A stretch of DNA of 64,000 bases from Dipetalonema caudispina (GCA_013365325.1 JABVXV010000001.1:1488001-1552000); one strand, 5' to 3'; shown: positions 27,899 to 39,899, numbered from the stretch's first letter. Translations and numbers: made by a program. Notes: generated by a model not told the origin, from the sequence alone.

Positions 27899-28626
27899 TA
27901 GTGATAATAATAAATAGTAGTAAGGAATTAACCAAGCAAGACTCCCGAGTAGCCTTCCACTTTTTTCGTACAGACTGGCGATCGCTTCTCCTTGGTCACT
28001 TGTTTTAACTGGACATTAGTTCCTGTTCGGTCAATGAAGTAAGCATTGTTTTCATTGTACATCATCACATCAAACAGTTCATTATTGGTTAACTGCGCAC
28101 AAGCATGTCCCAATTCATATAGAATAAGAGGTACATTGTTACCATTGGAGATAAGCAAATTATAGAGTTCGGACAGGTCATCTGCCTGAAATCCGTCAGA
28201 AAGATGATAAGAAAGTGATAAGTAGAATAAATTTTGTAAGCATTTATAGGACACTATAATATTTCATTAGTATTTTATTATTTTAACTAATTTAATTTAA
28301 TGATTTAATAAGTGGTCATGAAAGAAGAATATTCTTGATCTGTCGCACTCATCTTCACGTTTCCACGTTTATAAGCTCTTTTAAATGTTCAAGACAAAAT
28401 CTATTTATTAAATACAAAAGAGCTAACTAACGAATATGTGCCAAACATTGCTTACCATCCATGGTCCATTCATTTGTTTTAAGGCTTCCTTTTTAGCCCT
28501 CATATTACGCCTGAAACACCACCGATGGAACATCTCATTGGTCACATTTGGCCCGGTGGCATAATTTTCCAGGAATTTAGGATGCGAATTGAGATATGAG
28601 ACAATACGCTCCTCTCGTGAATCCAT
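22561..28626 (-). CDS. pde-5: GAF-domain cyclic-nucleotide phosphodiesterase, PDE10A class
   Basis: Sixteen exons: 28456-28626, 27933-28185, 27408-27502, 27191-27276, 27086-27137, 26748-26896, 26247-26408, 25892-26036, 25509-25618, 25131-25217, 24733-24883, 23960-24118, 23709-23878, 23383-23494, 22766-22935, 22561-22627. They join in frame to 712 residues. The N terminus ([18 protein letters not shown]) matches the PDE10A leader, and two GAF domains follow. GAF-B carries [16 protein letters not shown] and [10 protein letters not shown]. The catalytic domain has YHNWIH with the acid His at about 461, the metal site [10 protein letters not shown] at 498-507, and EHHHF. The substrate-clamping Gln (about 661) and Phe (about 664) are kept, but the intervening Gly is Thr (QVTF). 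It hydrolyses cAMP and/or cGMP; substrate choice cannot be read here. In C. elegans the PDE10A-like enzyme is PDE-5. One intron appears to be GC-AG (see findings). Confidence 0.94.
24589..24613. repeat. Poly(T) tract in a phosphodiesterase intron
   Basis: A run of 25 T on the plus strand, meaning poly(A) in the transcript, inside the intron 24119-24732. Confidence 0.95.
27802..27915. repeat. (AAT)n trinucleotide microsatellite in phosphodiesterase intron
   Basis: About 30 AAT/ATA units with AGT interruptions. It lies in the intron between the second and third coding exons, with its right end about 17 bp from the 5' splice site at 27932. Confidence 0.95.
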
Positions 28627-30505
28627 AAGAAATAGTTTTTCTTTTTTTTTTTTTTTTTTTTTTACCGCTTTGCGATTGAGAAATTTTAAAATCAATACTC
28701 AAAAGTTAGTTAGAACGTGATGATGGGATTAACAGCAAAGTAGCTCTGAAGATGGGTAAATTCTCTCAAACAATGAAGATTCACTTGGAATATGCAAGTA
28801 CTTCCGACAACCATAGCAACCGTTGTCTAATTATTTCCTTTCTATCTTCTTCCTCACATAATTAATATCTTTGATTATGTCAAAAGCACATATCTATGCT
28901 TCACATCAAATTTAGAACTCATCATTCGTTCAGTGACGTCATCGTTGAAAAATCATCAGAAGTGCTTTTAGCAGATTTTGATAGCTGATATTTAGATGGA
29001 TGAACATTCAGTTATTCTCATCAAATCGTCTCCAATAATAATCCTTGGATTATAAATTTTACTGCAAGCTATTAATTATTTCTTGGTTTATCTTCAGGCA
29101 CAAAACTAAAGTCTAAAAATCATTTCAATCTATAAATATACATGCAAGCCTTAATGGATAATCAAATAGTAGTACTTTCATTTATCAAAGTTCATTTTCC
29201 GCTAGTAAAATTGATTAAAAGTGGTTGTTAACATTATGGAATTAAAATTCCTACAAGTCGCTACAAATTTAAATTTGTGATCACTATCTTGTTTACAAGA
29301 TCTTCAGAAACACCAAAAGTTTACAAATTGTAAATTTACCCAATTAACCTTTGAACTAATTCATAGCTAAAGTCTGATGGCACTGTTTAGGTATTGTCTG
29401 ATAGCATTATTTGGAATTTTGAAAAGTTCGATAGATTGGAGCAAAAGAAAAATGATCCAATTCAATCCCAATATAAGTTTCAAATCTTTCACCATTATTT
29501 TAAAGTTCAAAATTTTAAGAAATTTTAGACATTACTTTGGCACAATATTTAGAAGTACCCCAATTAGTACTTTATTATTTTATTTGTTGACGAAAATACC
29601 GCAAAACGTAACATTCCACGTTTCACCACTTTCAATGGCGTGAATTACTTCTTTTATTTGACCAAGATTAATTTTCATTCCTTTCGTACTTTCAAATTAC
29701 ACATTCATTTTAAAAGTGATCCCTGTATAGCAGAGTGTTTCATCGATTTAGAGCAAGGAAACTGCACCATCTAACCTATATTTGCAAACTCTATCACCAA
29801 CTAACTACTGATTGATTTATCGTACATAACGGAAGTCGGCAATTTAGTTTTAACAAAAAATTCTGCACAATTGTTGAGATGACTGAATCCTCGTTGAATT
29901 TCATCTTAATCTGTTTGTGATTAAAGGTTCTCTCATATATGGTATCATTCCAGTTACAGGTAAAATCAACGGGTGTGGAAATGCGGTAGGACAAATAAAC
30001 CAAGTGCAAACGAATTTTCTATTTGCTTTTTTTACTTTAATAAAACGAACAGCCTTCACATTCTTGCCTGATTATTTTAATATTACTGTTGATAGATTTC
30101 TATTGATATTTGGCTGTCAACTGATTCCTTATGATACAATGAATTACTATGCTGTTACCAACATTAGCACCAAAACCTGTTTTGTTTCTTCTCTAGTTTG
30201 AATGAACAACTTGTAATATTCAACAATCAATCTAATCCTTCTTTAAAAAAACTATTTAAATTTCAATTTTATGGCCATTATTATAAAAATGTTAGATTAG
30301 TTTTAATTTGAATTTATATAAAACTTTTATGATTTGTAATATATCTTACTTAATTCTTTTTCATGTGGGATGGATAAATTTTAACATTGTGCACAGCAAA
30401 AATAAATGATATGTTCTTCAATTATTTCAAAACAATATGACAAATCTTTCAAATGCTATATCTTGGTATTTTCTCCCTAATTAATTAATTAGTTTCAGGG
30501 TATAG
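28627..30505. other. Divergent promoter region, phosphodiesterase and cysteine-rich gene
   Basis: About 1.9 kb, very AT-rich, between two divergently oriented genes. An A-tract in the sense of the phosphodiesterase transcript (28636-28664) sits just before its start codon. Open frames at 29377-29643, 29794-30009 and 29917-30201 lack splice partners or family similarity. Confidence 0.5.
30488..30505 (+). other. Probable trans-splice acceptor before the cysteine-rich gene
   Basis: TTAGTTTCAG ends at 30498, seven nucleotides before the ATG at 30506. No upstream coding exon is seen. A strong acceptor this close to a start codon is the usual arrangement for spliced-leader addition in nematodes. 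Inference only; no leader is encoded here. Confidence 0.5.
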
Positions 30506-32756
30506 ATGTTTACACTTCTTATACTATTAGCATATATCGTGAATGATACCATTGGTAAACTGTGTCCGGTCATTTTTGGCCAGTTTGAATGTCCATTAAA
30601 TTTTACTTGTATAATTAATGAATGCTATTCTGACGATAATATAATAGCGCCAAATAATTGTGAACAGGTGAAATGCAATACTAATTCCAGATGTTACAAG
30701 GTAACTTATAAATTCTTCAATTTTTCCGTCCAGGTTTTTAATTATAACGAAATAGTATGAGAATATACAAAATGAATAGCTAATTAGTCATGGAAGTTCG
30801 GAGAAATTTCAAACATAAAATCCTTTTTATCAAATTAAACATTATCTTATCAATGAGATTCTTCATATTTGTTTTTCTTTTTAAATTATTAATTATATTT
30901 TATATTAGGGACGATGTTATCCAACAGCTGGTCTACCTTGTGATCGAAATATACAGTTATCCGGACATCAGTTCAAATCAATAACTTCTAACTGTGGCCG
31001 GAAAGGAAGGTGTATCAATGGTCGATGCGTTGAAGACAGTTAAATATTTTAATTGATGCAATTACAGTGATAAAGATATTCAAGATCAGAATAATATCGC
31101 TTTATCAATCAATCTACATAGATTTTATCATTACTTTAATATGCAAGAAGTATTTTTTTATATCAACAAAAAATTATAAGTCTTTTCCCATTTAATTTTT
31201 CTTATCATTACGATAACACTGATAATGATTACTTCTTTATTCTTGTAACTTAACGTTTTCAAATTTAATTTTTCACATAGAATGAGTTATCAATACCTCC
31301 AAATAAGAAAAAAAAAAAAGTGAACAATACTAAACTCAAAATAAACGAACAACGATACATTCATCTTTATCAAATTCCGATTGTTTTGTGATAGTACCGT
31401 TATTGGTCATTTCAGGATGTCTTGGAATAAAATGTACCGAGAGTGAAATATGTCGAGATGGCAAATGTTTAATGGTAACCGATACTTTCTGCATAACACA
31501 TTTCGATTGTGGTCCAACATTCAAATGTTATGAGAACAGATGCATACCATTTAAAAATCCAATCCATGGCAATTGTGATCCTGGCGAAGTGGACAAAAGT
31601 GGACGCTGTTTCAAAGATTCAAATATGTTTTTATGATATTTAGGCTACATTATGGCTGAATCAAAAGTAAATTAAGATAAAAATTAGTTCATAATTTTTT
31701 TGAAAATTTGCTAACATAATAAATTGGATCATCATTCAATCATTATGATATGGGATTCATCATGAAATAATGGAGTTGAGAAAGGAAAAACTTAATCGTG
31801 AAACTAAAGGTAATGAACGACAAATTTTATTTTTCAATTTTGAATTTAAGAAAAGCAATTTGGATTCAGGTTGCGCATATGTAAGCTGTGAACCGGGTTC
31901 GTTTTGTTTACATGGTACATGCCAAACAGCTATCGGTCAAAATTGCACTTCTAAGGCATGTCAAGGAGGTATGGTCATTTCTTTGCTAATCAATTGCATA
32001 CATCCAAAAATTCGGTTGAAAACTTTGTTTTTTTAATTCAGAATTCTAAATTCTTATATCAGTTAGCAAATAGCTGACTTGATAAGTGATATATTAAGAT
32101 ATTATTTAAATTAGAAGAAGTCAAAAGACAAATAATACCGAAGTAATTTCTCAAATAATACAAAATGTAGAATTTCCAGAAAACAAGTATTATCGTAAAC
32201 AGTACAAAAAGTGATAAAATTAATATCAGGTGTATTTTTTATTGTCGTCTGTACTTTTATTTAAAGTACAAAGTCAGGTATTAATATCATCTTATCTTAT
32301 CAGTATATGTTATTTTTGAAATTGAAATTTTTATCGTAGGCACGATTTGTGTCGAAGGACGATGTATTCAGGACCCTTGCACCAATCGTTGTCCATCAGA
32401 TCATGCATGTCGAGAGGGTCAATGTAGGCATCTTCAAGGATTGTTGTGTTACGAAGAATGTCCTAGACCATATGTGTGCATCAATGGGCTCTGTACAAGA
32501 AATGGTAATAATGGTATTAAACGTTGAAAGTTATGCTAACAATAATGAGGTAAAAAAAAAATTTGTTCTGATCAATATTTCAGAATGTTTCGGGAAAAGT
32601 TGTCAACTTGGTGAAATATGTCAATCTGGCCTCTGTATCAAAGTGGAACGACGATTGTGCAATTTGGCGATACGTGATTGTGGTGAAGAATTTGAGTGTA
32701 TCGAAGGTATTTGTCATGATTTGTTAGTAGCAGAAGCCAATACTACTTTATCATAA
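30506..32756 (+). CDS. Secreted cysteine-rich protein with tandem four-Cys modules
   Basis: Six exons: 30506-30700, 30909-31038, 31416-31598, 31870-31968, 32340-32504, 32584-32756. They join in frame to 314 residues. A hydrophobic signal peptide (MFTLLILLAYIV) begins the protein and no later membrane segment is seen, so it is probably secreted. The rest is a chain of about eleven modules ending in C-x5-C-x4-C, many as C-x4-C-x5-C-x4-C; examples are CLGIKCTESEICRDGKC, CAYVSCEPGSFCLHGTC and CFGKSCQLGEICQSGLC. The modules recall nematode EB-like repeats, but I cannot name the family. The donors at 31039 and 31599 are weak. If intron 2 or 3 is retained, the frame stops at 31043 or 31636, so shorter forms or two adjacent genes are possible. 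An AATAAA lies at 32900-32905. Confidence 0.65.
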
Positions 32757-32931
32757 CTATAATTTCAATTTGTTGAAATGTTAGGATGTTTCAATTTTGG
32801 GATGAATACATAGATTTAGAATGATTGCTAATAATAACATGCACTTGCAAGCTTGAATTTGAATTACTAAACTTTACCCTTTAGGATTAAATTTTATACA
32901 ATAAACGAACAGTGCCTTATAACATTCAGTA

Positions 32932-33099
32932 ATGCGTGAGATGTACCATTGCAGAAAATGCTACACTTCCATTACTACCGGGAGGTATTCGGTAGTTATA
33001 TTAGATGAATCTGAGAATCGATTTGAGGTTTTGATTAACGCTTCTCATATGAGAAGTTCTTGCAAAATCAAATCATGGAATCATGAAGTCGATCTGTAA
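32932..33099 (+). CDS. Small CxxC reading frame, unknown
   Basis: A 55-codon frame begins at an ATG two bases after a possible acceptor (ACATTCAG). It has a protein-like composition: HCRKCYTSITTGRYS, then ILDESENRFEVLINAS and a later Cys and Trp. It stops at TAA 33097-33099, but the same frame reopens at once for 47 codons, to 33243. The 3' part overlaps, in antisense, the last exon of the four-CUB gene. It may be a small gene, a decayed gene or a chance frame. The CxxC-TSITT string superficially recalls CULT/cereblon-type zinc domains, but the second CxxC expected there is not found. Confidence 0.25.
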   Translation: MREMYHCRKCYTSITTGRYSVVILDESENRFEVLINASHMRSSCKIKSWNHEVDL

Positions 33100-36000
33100 A
33101 TGATTTCCAGAAATAGCAGTAATATAGCTGACCAAATTAGTGGTAATCTTGTTAACGAGCATGCATTAGTGGTTACTTTCACGCGATTGATTTGTGAGAT
33201 TTCTGAAACAGTTATACCATATTTTCCATTCGTAATTGAGTAAATGTTGAGTTTTTGTGTGATATTCATATCTGATTATACATGAATAGCAAGCAGTGCA
33301 CCATTCGAATGTTATTTTTTAAATAATTTGATTCTTAGATACTAATCATAGAAAACTTTAATTGAACAAAATGCTTCATTTTCAATTATAGTTGAATACC
33401 GCAGAACGTAACTGTAAAATTTATTTGCCAGTAGATTCAAATTGTTCAACTTTGTTATATCTCAGAGGTTATCTTCAATCACAAAAATCAATTTTCGAAA
33501 AAACGATGTGTAACACAACAGACTTCCAAACCTTTTGCTATCTTCTTTATCAGCAATCATGTGATTTTTTCTCTGCTGCCAATCTTCTCTATCACTCGTT
33601 ATATCATTCATTTAATTCAAAATAAATAGCATGATGTAATACTAGCTGCACTAAATGATATGAAAGCTCTGGAATTTGTTGAAAATACCACATCTAACTT
33701 AACTGAGACTGATGTAATTTGATGAAAGACTTACGTTCTGTAATGAATTGATAGTGAGCATAGAAGCCAGTAGCATCAAAGATATCATTGGAGCGAAACA
33801 ACATTCGGAAATAATTTGATTCACTAACAATTGAATCCTTTGGACAAATTTGGCCACAGTAACGACGATTGGTACGATCTTGAGTTTGATAATTGCTGAA
33901 TAGTACATAATCGCTGTGTGTACTATCATCACAGCTGAAGGATGAGTAATATTTGAGATCACTATTACTTTTATAAAAAATAAAGAGGTTAGAAGCAATA
34001 AAAATAGATGATTGAAAACTTACGTGGCTAATCCTTCCACATCAAAATATTCAAAATGTATAGCAACGACCTGTTTCTCAGTTCCATGAAATATATAATG
34101 GCAGTCAATGTTACGAGGATAATATCCTGGATGATTGGGAGAGAAAATATCACCTGAACTTCGTCGAGATGAATTAAACTCATAATGGCAAGCTGAAACG
34201 GAAATCAACATTGCTTCTCATATAATTAATTCAGTGATTTCAAATTTTAAATTGTTAAATGTATTACTAGGATGATTTGCAATTCAGTATAATACAATCT
34301 TGATAACTGTATTACAGAAATCATTTGATTTCTGAAACAGGAAACGATACCTAACCATTCCAATTAATCCACTGGCCTGCCGATTGAGATGCCGATCTTC
34401 AAATTATGGGGAATATTTTACGCCTCGTCATTACCTGATCATTGCCCCTCTTATATGAAATGTTCAGGTTGAGCAAAAAGTATGTAATGTGTAACAAATA
34501 TACGGTATGAAATATAGAACTGACGAAAATAAACGAAAGACTGTCAAATCTGTAGAGAAAAATAAAAGAAAAGGAATTTACCAATGAAAACAAAACTTAC
34601 TTAAATCATTTCTTATTTCAGCATTCATTTCTGATAAGCCTAAATCAGATCGGAAGTGATACTTTAATACAAATCCAAATTTTTCCGCATTAGCCATCAT
34701 TCGTCTCATTGCTCTGGTAGATCGAACCACATAATCCAAAGTCAATAAATTTTTGGTTGACATTAATCGAGGAGGTGTTTCAGCACCACAAAAATCTTCG
34801 ATTCGAGACATACGTGTACCAATCAATACATGAGCTGATAAATGATCCATTTCATCGCATCTTTAAATTATTATTCAATAAACATCAGCTTCATATATGT
34901 TTATAACTATTTTTATCTTTTTAGAGATTACAGGAGAAGTTATTCAATGATATGAAATGTTAAATGATAATGAAACTAAAATCGAAGTAAGTTTATATTG
35001 ATAAATGAATCTCTATTATCTTAAGCTTTGTGTACAATCTCAGGCAAGAGAATCTACAGTTAATTCATGTATTTCTTGAATTTCATCTACGATCTTATCA
35101 AACAGAAGGGAAGACAAAACAAAAATGAAGTAGTACCAATGTTTCATTGATTCACCTATTGGTAATATTATTCAAACGAGGCATCCGTGCATACAAATTG
35201 AAATAGAGGAATGTAATTTGAACTCTTTCGGTACCACTACCCAGAAATACAAATTGACATTTGAACGGTTCGTCACTATCCACATACTGTGTTGAATTGA
35301 GAATACCTGAGATACTGGGGAAGGGTGAATTGTTACCAACTACAGAAGGTGAAGTGATTCGTACTGGACAATGTTCTCCTGTAATAACTTATTATTCTGT
35401 GATACATTTTAACTCATAATGAATTTATGTAAGTTATAATTTATAATACATAAGGGATAAGAAAGATCAAAAAAAGATTATTGATAAACTTACCATCACT
35501 TCTGAATATCACCATAAATAATACAAGTAAAAAGGCAATAAGCTTCTTACAGTCTACTTTCATCGTTTAACTCACTAAAATAACTCTTGTGAAGCTTAAA
35601 AACATGCCTAGAAGAATAGGCTTTTAGAAGGAAAGAGAGATAGAGAGAGAGATAAGCAAATCGATGAATTTTGAGATGAGTTAAAAGGTGGATAAGGAGG
35701 AGCATTAATGGAAACTACTCACTTAAACTAATTTCATCACTGTGAACATCGATAACAGCTGAAGAAAATATGGAAGGATGAGAAGAAAGCAAGGGAAATG
35801 ACGAATAAGTGAAATGTGAAATATTATCATTGTCCAGTTGATTGTTGCTTTCATCTGGCATATGCTGTGATAATTGCTCGGATACATACTTGAATGAAAT
35901 ATGAAAACCACGAGCCTAGAAAAAGTTATTTCTACGAGATCTTGAATATCTTCTACTTCTTAAATATTCGTATAAATAACATTTTATTTCATTTCATAAG

Positions 36001-38550
36001 CTGTAATAGACTTCCTGGAAGTAGTTTTTGTTAAGTCCAATTCATTTACGTTTTCTATTTTGTGTGAAATAAATGAAGAGGATTTGAATGAGAGTAAAAA
36101 TGAATTTCATCCAAGAGTTGGTTATATTCAATAATTCAATGTAACGAATCCTTTAGAAAAGCTTTTTTCATCAGCTAGAAGTACTTTTTGCCTCTTCCAA
36201 AAATTGAAATTTACTCTTTCTTGTTTTTATCACTATCATCAGACTAGTACTTGCAAAATTTCCCATATAATTTTACTTGCTTTCACTGTTTCTTTTTTCC
36301 TCTTTTTGATAAAGTATTTAACAACTAGGTAAGTTAAAGGAAAAAAGATTTGATGTTTGTGATCACTAAGATAGTCACGGTTCATTTTGGTAATTTAAAA
36401 ACGGAGCACATCAAGTTGATTTATCACTTCGACGTACAACTAAATAACAGGAATAATTCCAGTTATTACACATTTACAGTTTCCCGGAATCAGCCTGGTA
36501 ATTAAATGAACCATACCTTCTCTCTCTCTCTCTCTCTCTCTCTAGTTCTTCATTTATTATAAACAAACAATGATATTCTCTTTTCTGTTTCCTAATCATG
36601 TGCACTTTTAATCACCACTCTTAAAATTTTTATGCAACAACAAATCCTTTGCATTGTTGATATTATCGAATACTCTCTTATCAGTTCCATCATCCTTCCT
36701 AACAAACTCCTCCATCCATCTTTTAAGGAATTCTCTTACCGTAAACCTTTATCGGAAAATTTTTATGTTTTGGAAATCTCTAAATTTTCTCCCATTTTTC
36801 TCTTACCCTTATCAAATTATTATTCGTTTGAATATTGTCTTCATTGTGATACAAGCAAATTTTGCAAAATAAACTTTCAAAAATAACAACAATTTTTTTT
36901 TTATTAAAAATAAACACTCATAAATTTAACTGAATTCCAAAAAATTTGATCATTTATTAACTTTCTCCAAAAAAAATGATGGAACGAATGGCAAAATGTC
37001 TTATTCTTCAAAATTCTCAAAGGACATAAATGGACATATATAGTGGACTCACCCTTACTACGTCGTTGTTACCACCATGAAATTCAATGATACATCCATG
37101 CTTTGTATGAATTTGATATGGTGGCATCGAATCGTAACAGAGCTTTTCAAGGTGCACCTTAATATTTCTAATATCAATCTTCTCCAGAATTTAATAATAC
37201 GTTTGAGAATTTCAAATTTTACATATTTTCTTTTTTGTTTCACTTTTTCGCAAATTTATTCGTCCTTCTTTCTGAACCGATTTCAATCATCATAGAATTT
37301 CAGAAGAAATATATGCCCGAAAAAAATGGTTTTCATGAAGAATTCTTGAAAATTTTTATGAAACGAATGAAAGATAGCATAGTCCTCCTACCTTTGGATG
37401 CATTTGATAGATGTCAATAAAATCTTCATGGCAAGCATAGCGTCTTAAATTAAGATATTCTAAGGAAATCAGCAAGTTGAATCCTTGACGAGGTGCCAAA
37501 GAGTAGGTACAATTGGCGGTAGTAGGATAAAAATATGGATAATTAGGTGAAAATATATTACCAGCCAAGGTATCAACACGAAAATGGCATGGTTGTATTT
37601 CAGTGGCATTCGAAAGGAATCGTCCTGGAAGATTAGTCAACGATCAATAAATGAATTAATTAGAGAAAACTAATGATTGCTTTAAAACTATTTCTTCACT
37701 AATTTTTTTTTTTTTTTTTTGTTTTTGTCTGCAAGAATTAATAAGTAAAAGGAATGGAAAGCATTGATCACCTTTAGGAATAAGACTGTAAGTACCATGA
37801 AATCCTTTTGATGTACCAAATAATTGAACATGGAATATGAGGTACCTCGTGTGAGAATAGAATGTTTGACCAATTTCGATCTTAAAAAGATATTGTATCA
37901 TACCAATGAAACAGTATGTACAATATGTGTAGGAATGTATATCCAAGGGAAATTACCTCTGTGGCACAGAATTCAGCAGTATATGCGGTCTTTTCATCGA
38001 TCAGTCCATTCGGTGTATCATCAAATAACCTTAAATAATCATTACATCTAAATTGCTGCTGTGCAAATATAAGTTCTTTATTAATCACTTACCGGTTAAT
38101 TCGTGGTGAAAGATGAAAGTAATCAAAGGTCACTTCAATAATGTATCCGTCAGGAGCTATAAATTTATACAGTAAGCATAAAAATGGATGCTGGAAAAGC
38201 ATTGTTGATGATGGGGGTAACATCGAAGATGATAAGAATGATAACGGAACTTTTGGAAAGTCTGGTGATTGGAAGATACCAGTAGAATTAAATTGAACAC
38301 AACGACAGCTGGCCATTGAGGTGTTTGTCAGACGTAGCAAAAATGAAAAGTACAGATATGGTATCAGGAGAGGAATACGATAGACTGCAGGTCTACCGGA
38401 TGACAGAATACATGTAAAACTGATATTGGCCAAATAGCGAATGAGGCAGCTACCATAAACTTGTACGATTTGATATAATTCTATTTTCAGAAATTCAACT
38501 CTCATAACTGCAAGGAAGGTAATAATAAAAAAAGATAAGGAGATGTCCAT
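33081..38550 (-). CDS. sol-1: Four-CUB membrane protein resembling SOL-1 glutamate-receptor auxiliary subunit
   Basis: Eleven exons: 38093-38550, 37957-38047, 37772-37880, 37392-37624, 37053-37142, 35723-35915, 35156-35378, 34601-34860, 34024-34192, 33735-33934, 33081-33202. They join in frame to 715 residues. A signal peptide ([18 protein letters not shown]) is followed by four CUB domains, recognisable from blocks such as [36 protein letters not shown] and [18 protein letters not shown]. The end is one hydrophobic segment, [16 protein letters not shown], with a very short tail, so it is either a single-pass anchor or a GPI signal. Four CUBs plus one anchor is the layout of C. elegans SOL-1, which modifies AMPA-type receptor GLR-1. 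The start at 38550 is chosen because it begins the signal peptide. An in-frame ATG at 38586 lies in a tandem repeat. An internal alternative first exon is listed separately. Confidence 0.85.
35494..35563 (-). CDS. Alternative first exon with signal peptide inside the four-CUB gene
   Basis: Seventy nucleotides starting with ATG encode [20 protein letters not shown], a textbook signal peptide. They end in a consensus donor (GATG then GTAAGT), leaving one base of a codon. The upstream exon 35723-35915 also ends one base into a codon, so either can join the exon ending at 35378. The short product (this exon plus the last five) is in frame at 347 residues: CUB3, CUB4 and the hydrophobic C terminus. 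This suggests an internal promoter giving a two-CUB isoform, or two genes that can be read through. Confidence 0.6.
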
Positions 38551-38570
38551 CTTATAAATTTCACTAAAAA

Positions 38571-38660
38571 TCAACAAGGTCATCATATTTCAGGTCTTAC
38601 TCAACAAAGTCATCATATTTCAGGTCTTATTCAACAAGGTTATCATATTTCAGGTCTTAT
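38571..38660. repeat. Three tandem 30-bp repeats upstream of the four-CUB gene
   Basis: Copies at 38571-38600, 38601-38630 and 38631-38660 differ at one to three positions. The array starts 21 bp upstream of the start codon, next to a likely acceptor (TTGATTTTTAG on the minus strand) 13 nt before the ATG. Confidence 0.95.
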
Positions 38661-39863
38661 TTTGCATATGTCATGAAGTATCTATTCACAGTTAATCAGA
38701 AATCTGAGATAATACCATAAGGTTCACGTCACCTCATAATCACATGCGCTCTTCCCACCTTTTTCTTCAAAATATCTTTAAATATATTTCACAGTCAATA
38801 AGCACAGGACAATGGACAACAAAAAATGTTGAATAAACAAGGGTAGGGCCCAGTTGCCCAGGGATCCCAAACTGGGAATGCAAGCTGGTCCACTTGGCTT
38901 CTGAAGCTGTGTGTGTATGTGTGTGTGTGTGCTATAAGTCTGATGATAGGCAGTGAAATTCGTAGATAGGATAGGATGGGCCTGAGAAGAAAAGTGCTTG
39001 TTTGTGGTAAGGAAGAATTCTAGCGAACCCGGCTGGCATTATATTTTTTTAATCCCTAATTAGTTTTGTACTATGTATTTGGTCCATTGAGGCTTTGCTG
39101 ATGAGAGGATTAAACAAAGGAAGAAGAGAAAGTTAGGGAAGTTATACCTCAAAATTAATGTTCTTTTCCCCATAACTGCCTAAAATAACTTTTTTCTAGT
39201 TTAAAAAAGGTAAACTATAAGTTATAATAGAGAGATAGGTCTTCCTATCAGTCAAGATATATCATTAATTTTGCTATTTGCTTGAATTTACAATTAGTTA
39301 CTATAAGATTAATCACTAAGCCAAGCAGAACTTGGCTAACATTTAGTTCATAAATTATATCCATCTTTAAACTATCATGCTTAATTTTTTCTTTACTTAG
39401 ATGGTCGCTAACTACAAAGTTGTATCTTTTCTAAGCATTATATCTTCAGTTTTATCCAACTTTGTTATTCTTCTCCTACACAATTAACTAATGAAATGTA
39501 ACAAAATACTACACTGAATTAAATGCTGAAATTTTTTTCATTGATTACCAAATCAATTAGTGACTCACAAAATGGTACAACCTATTTTGTTAACTTAGTG
39601 TGATACCAAAAAGATTGCTTGCTATTAAAGCTTAGCGGTGGTCAAGATCATGCAGTATTTTTTGAAAAACTATGCTTTTTAAAATGATAAAAGAAAATGT
39701 TTAGTTAAGAATGTCCCATTAACGTTCTAGTGAGCGGATTAAAATATATGGGTAAACGGCTAACATCAGCATCATCTCCGGAAGACTAATGTTGTCGGAA
39801 ATTCATCAATGACAGACGAAAGTATAGATAATTTACATGTTCTCATTAGAAGTGGGAAAATCC

Positions 39864-39865
<2 letters not shown>

Positions 39866-39899
<34 letters not shown>

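Noticed and set aside
29794..30201. Frames on both strands between the phosphodiesterase and cysteine-rich genes
   Set aside because: No matching splice partners. One short plus-strand start (MTESSLNFILICL) looked signal-like but leads to an immediate stop.
38840..39030. GC-richer patch with inverted repeat, possible transposon end
   Set aside because: Only a 7-bp inverted repeat and a GT run; no terminal repeats, target duplication or transposase frame.
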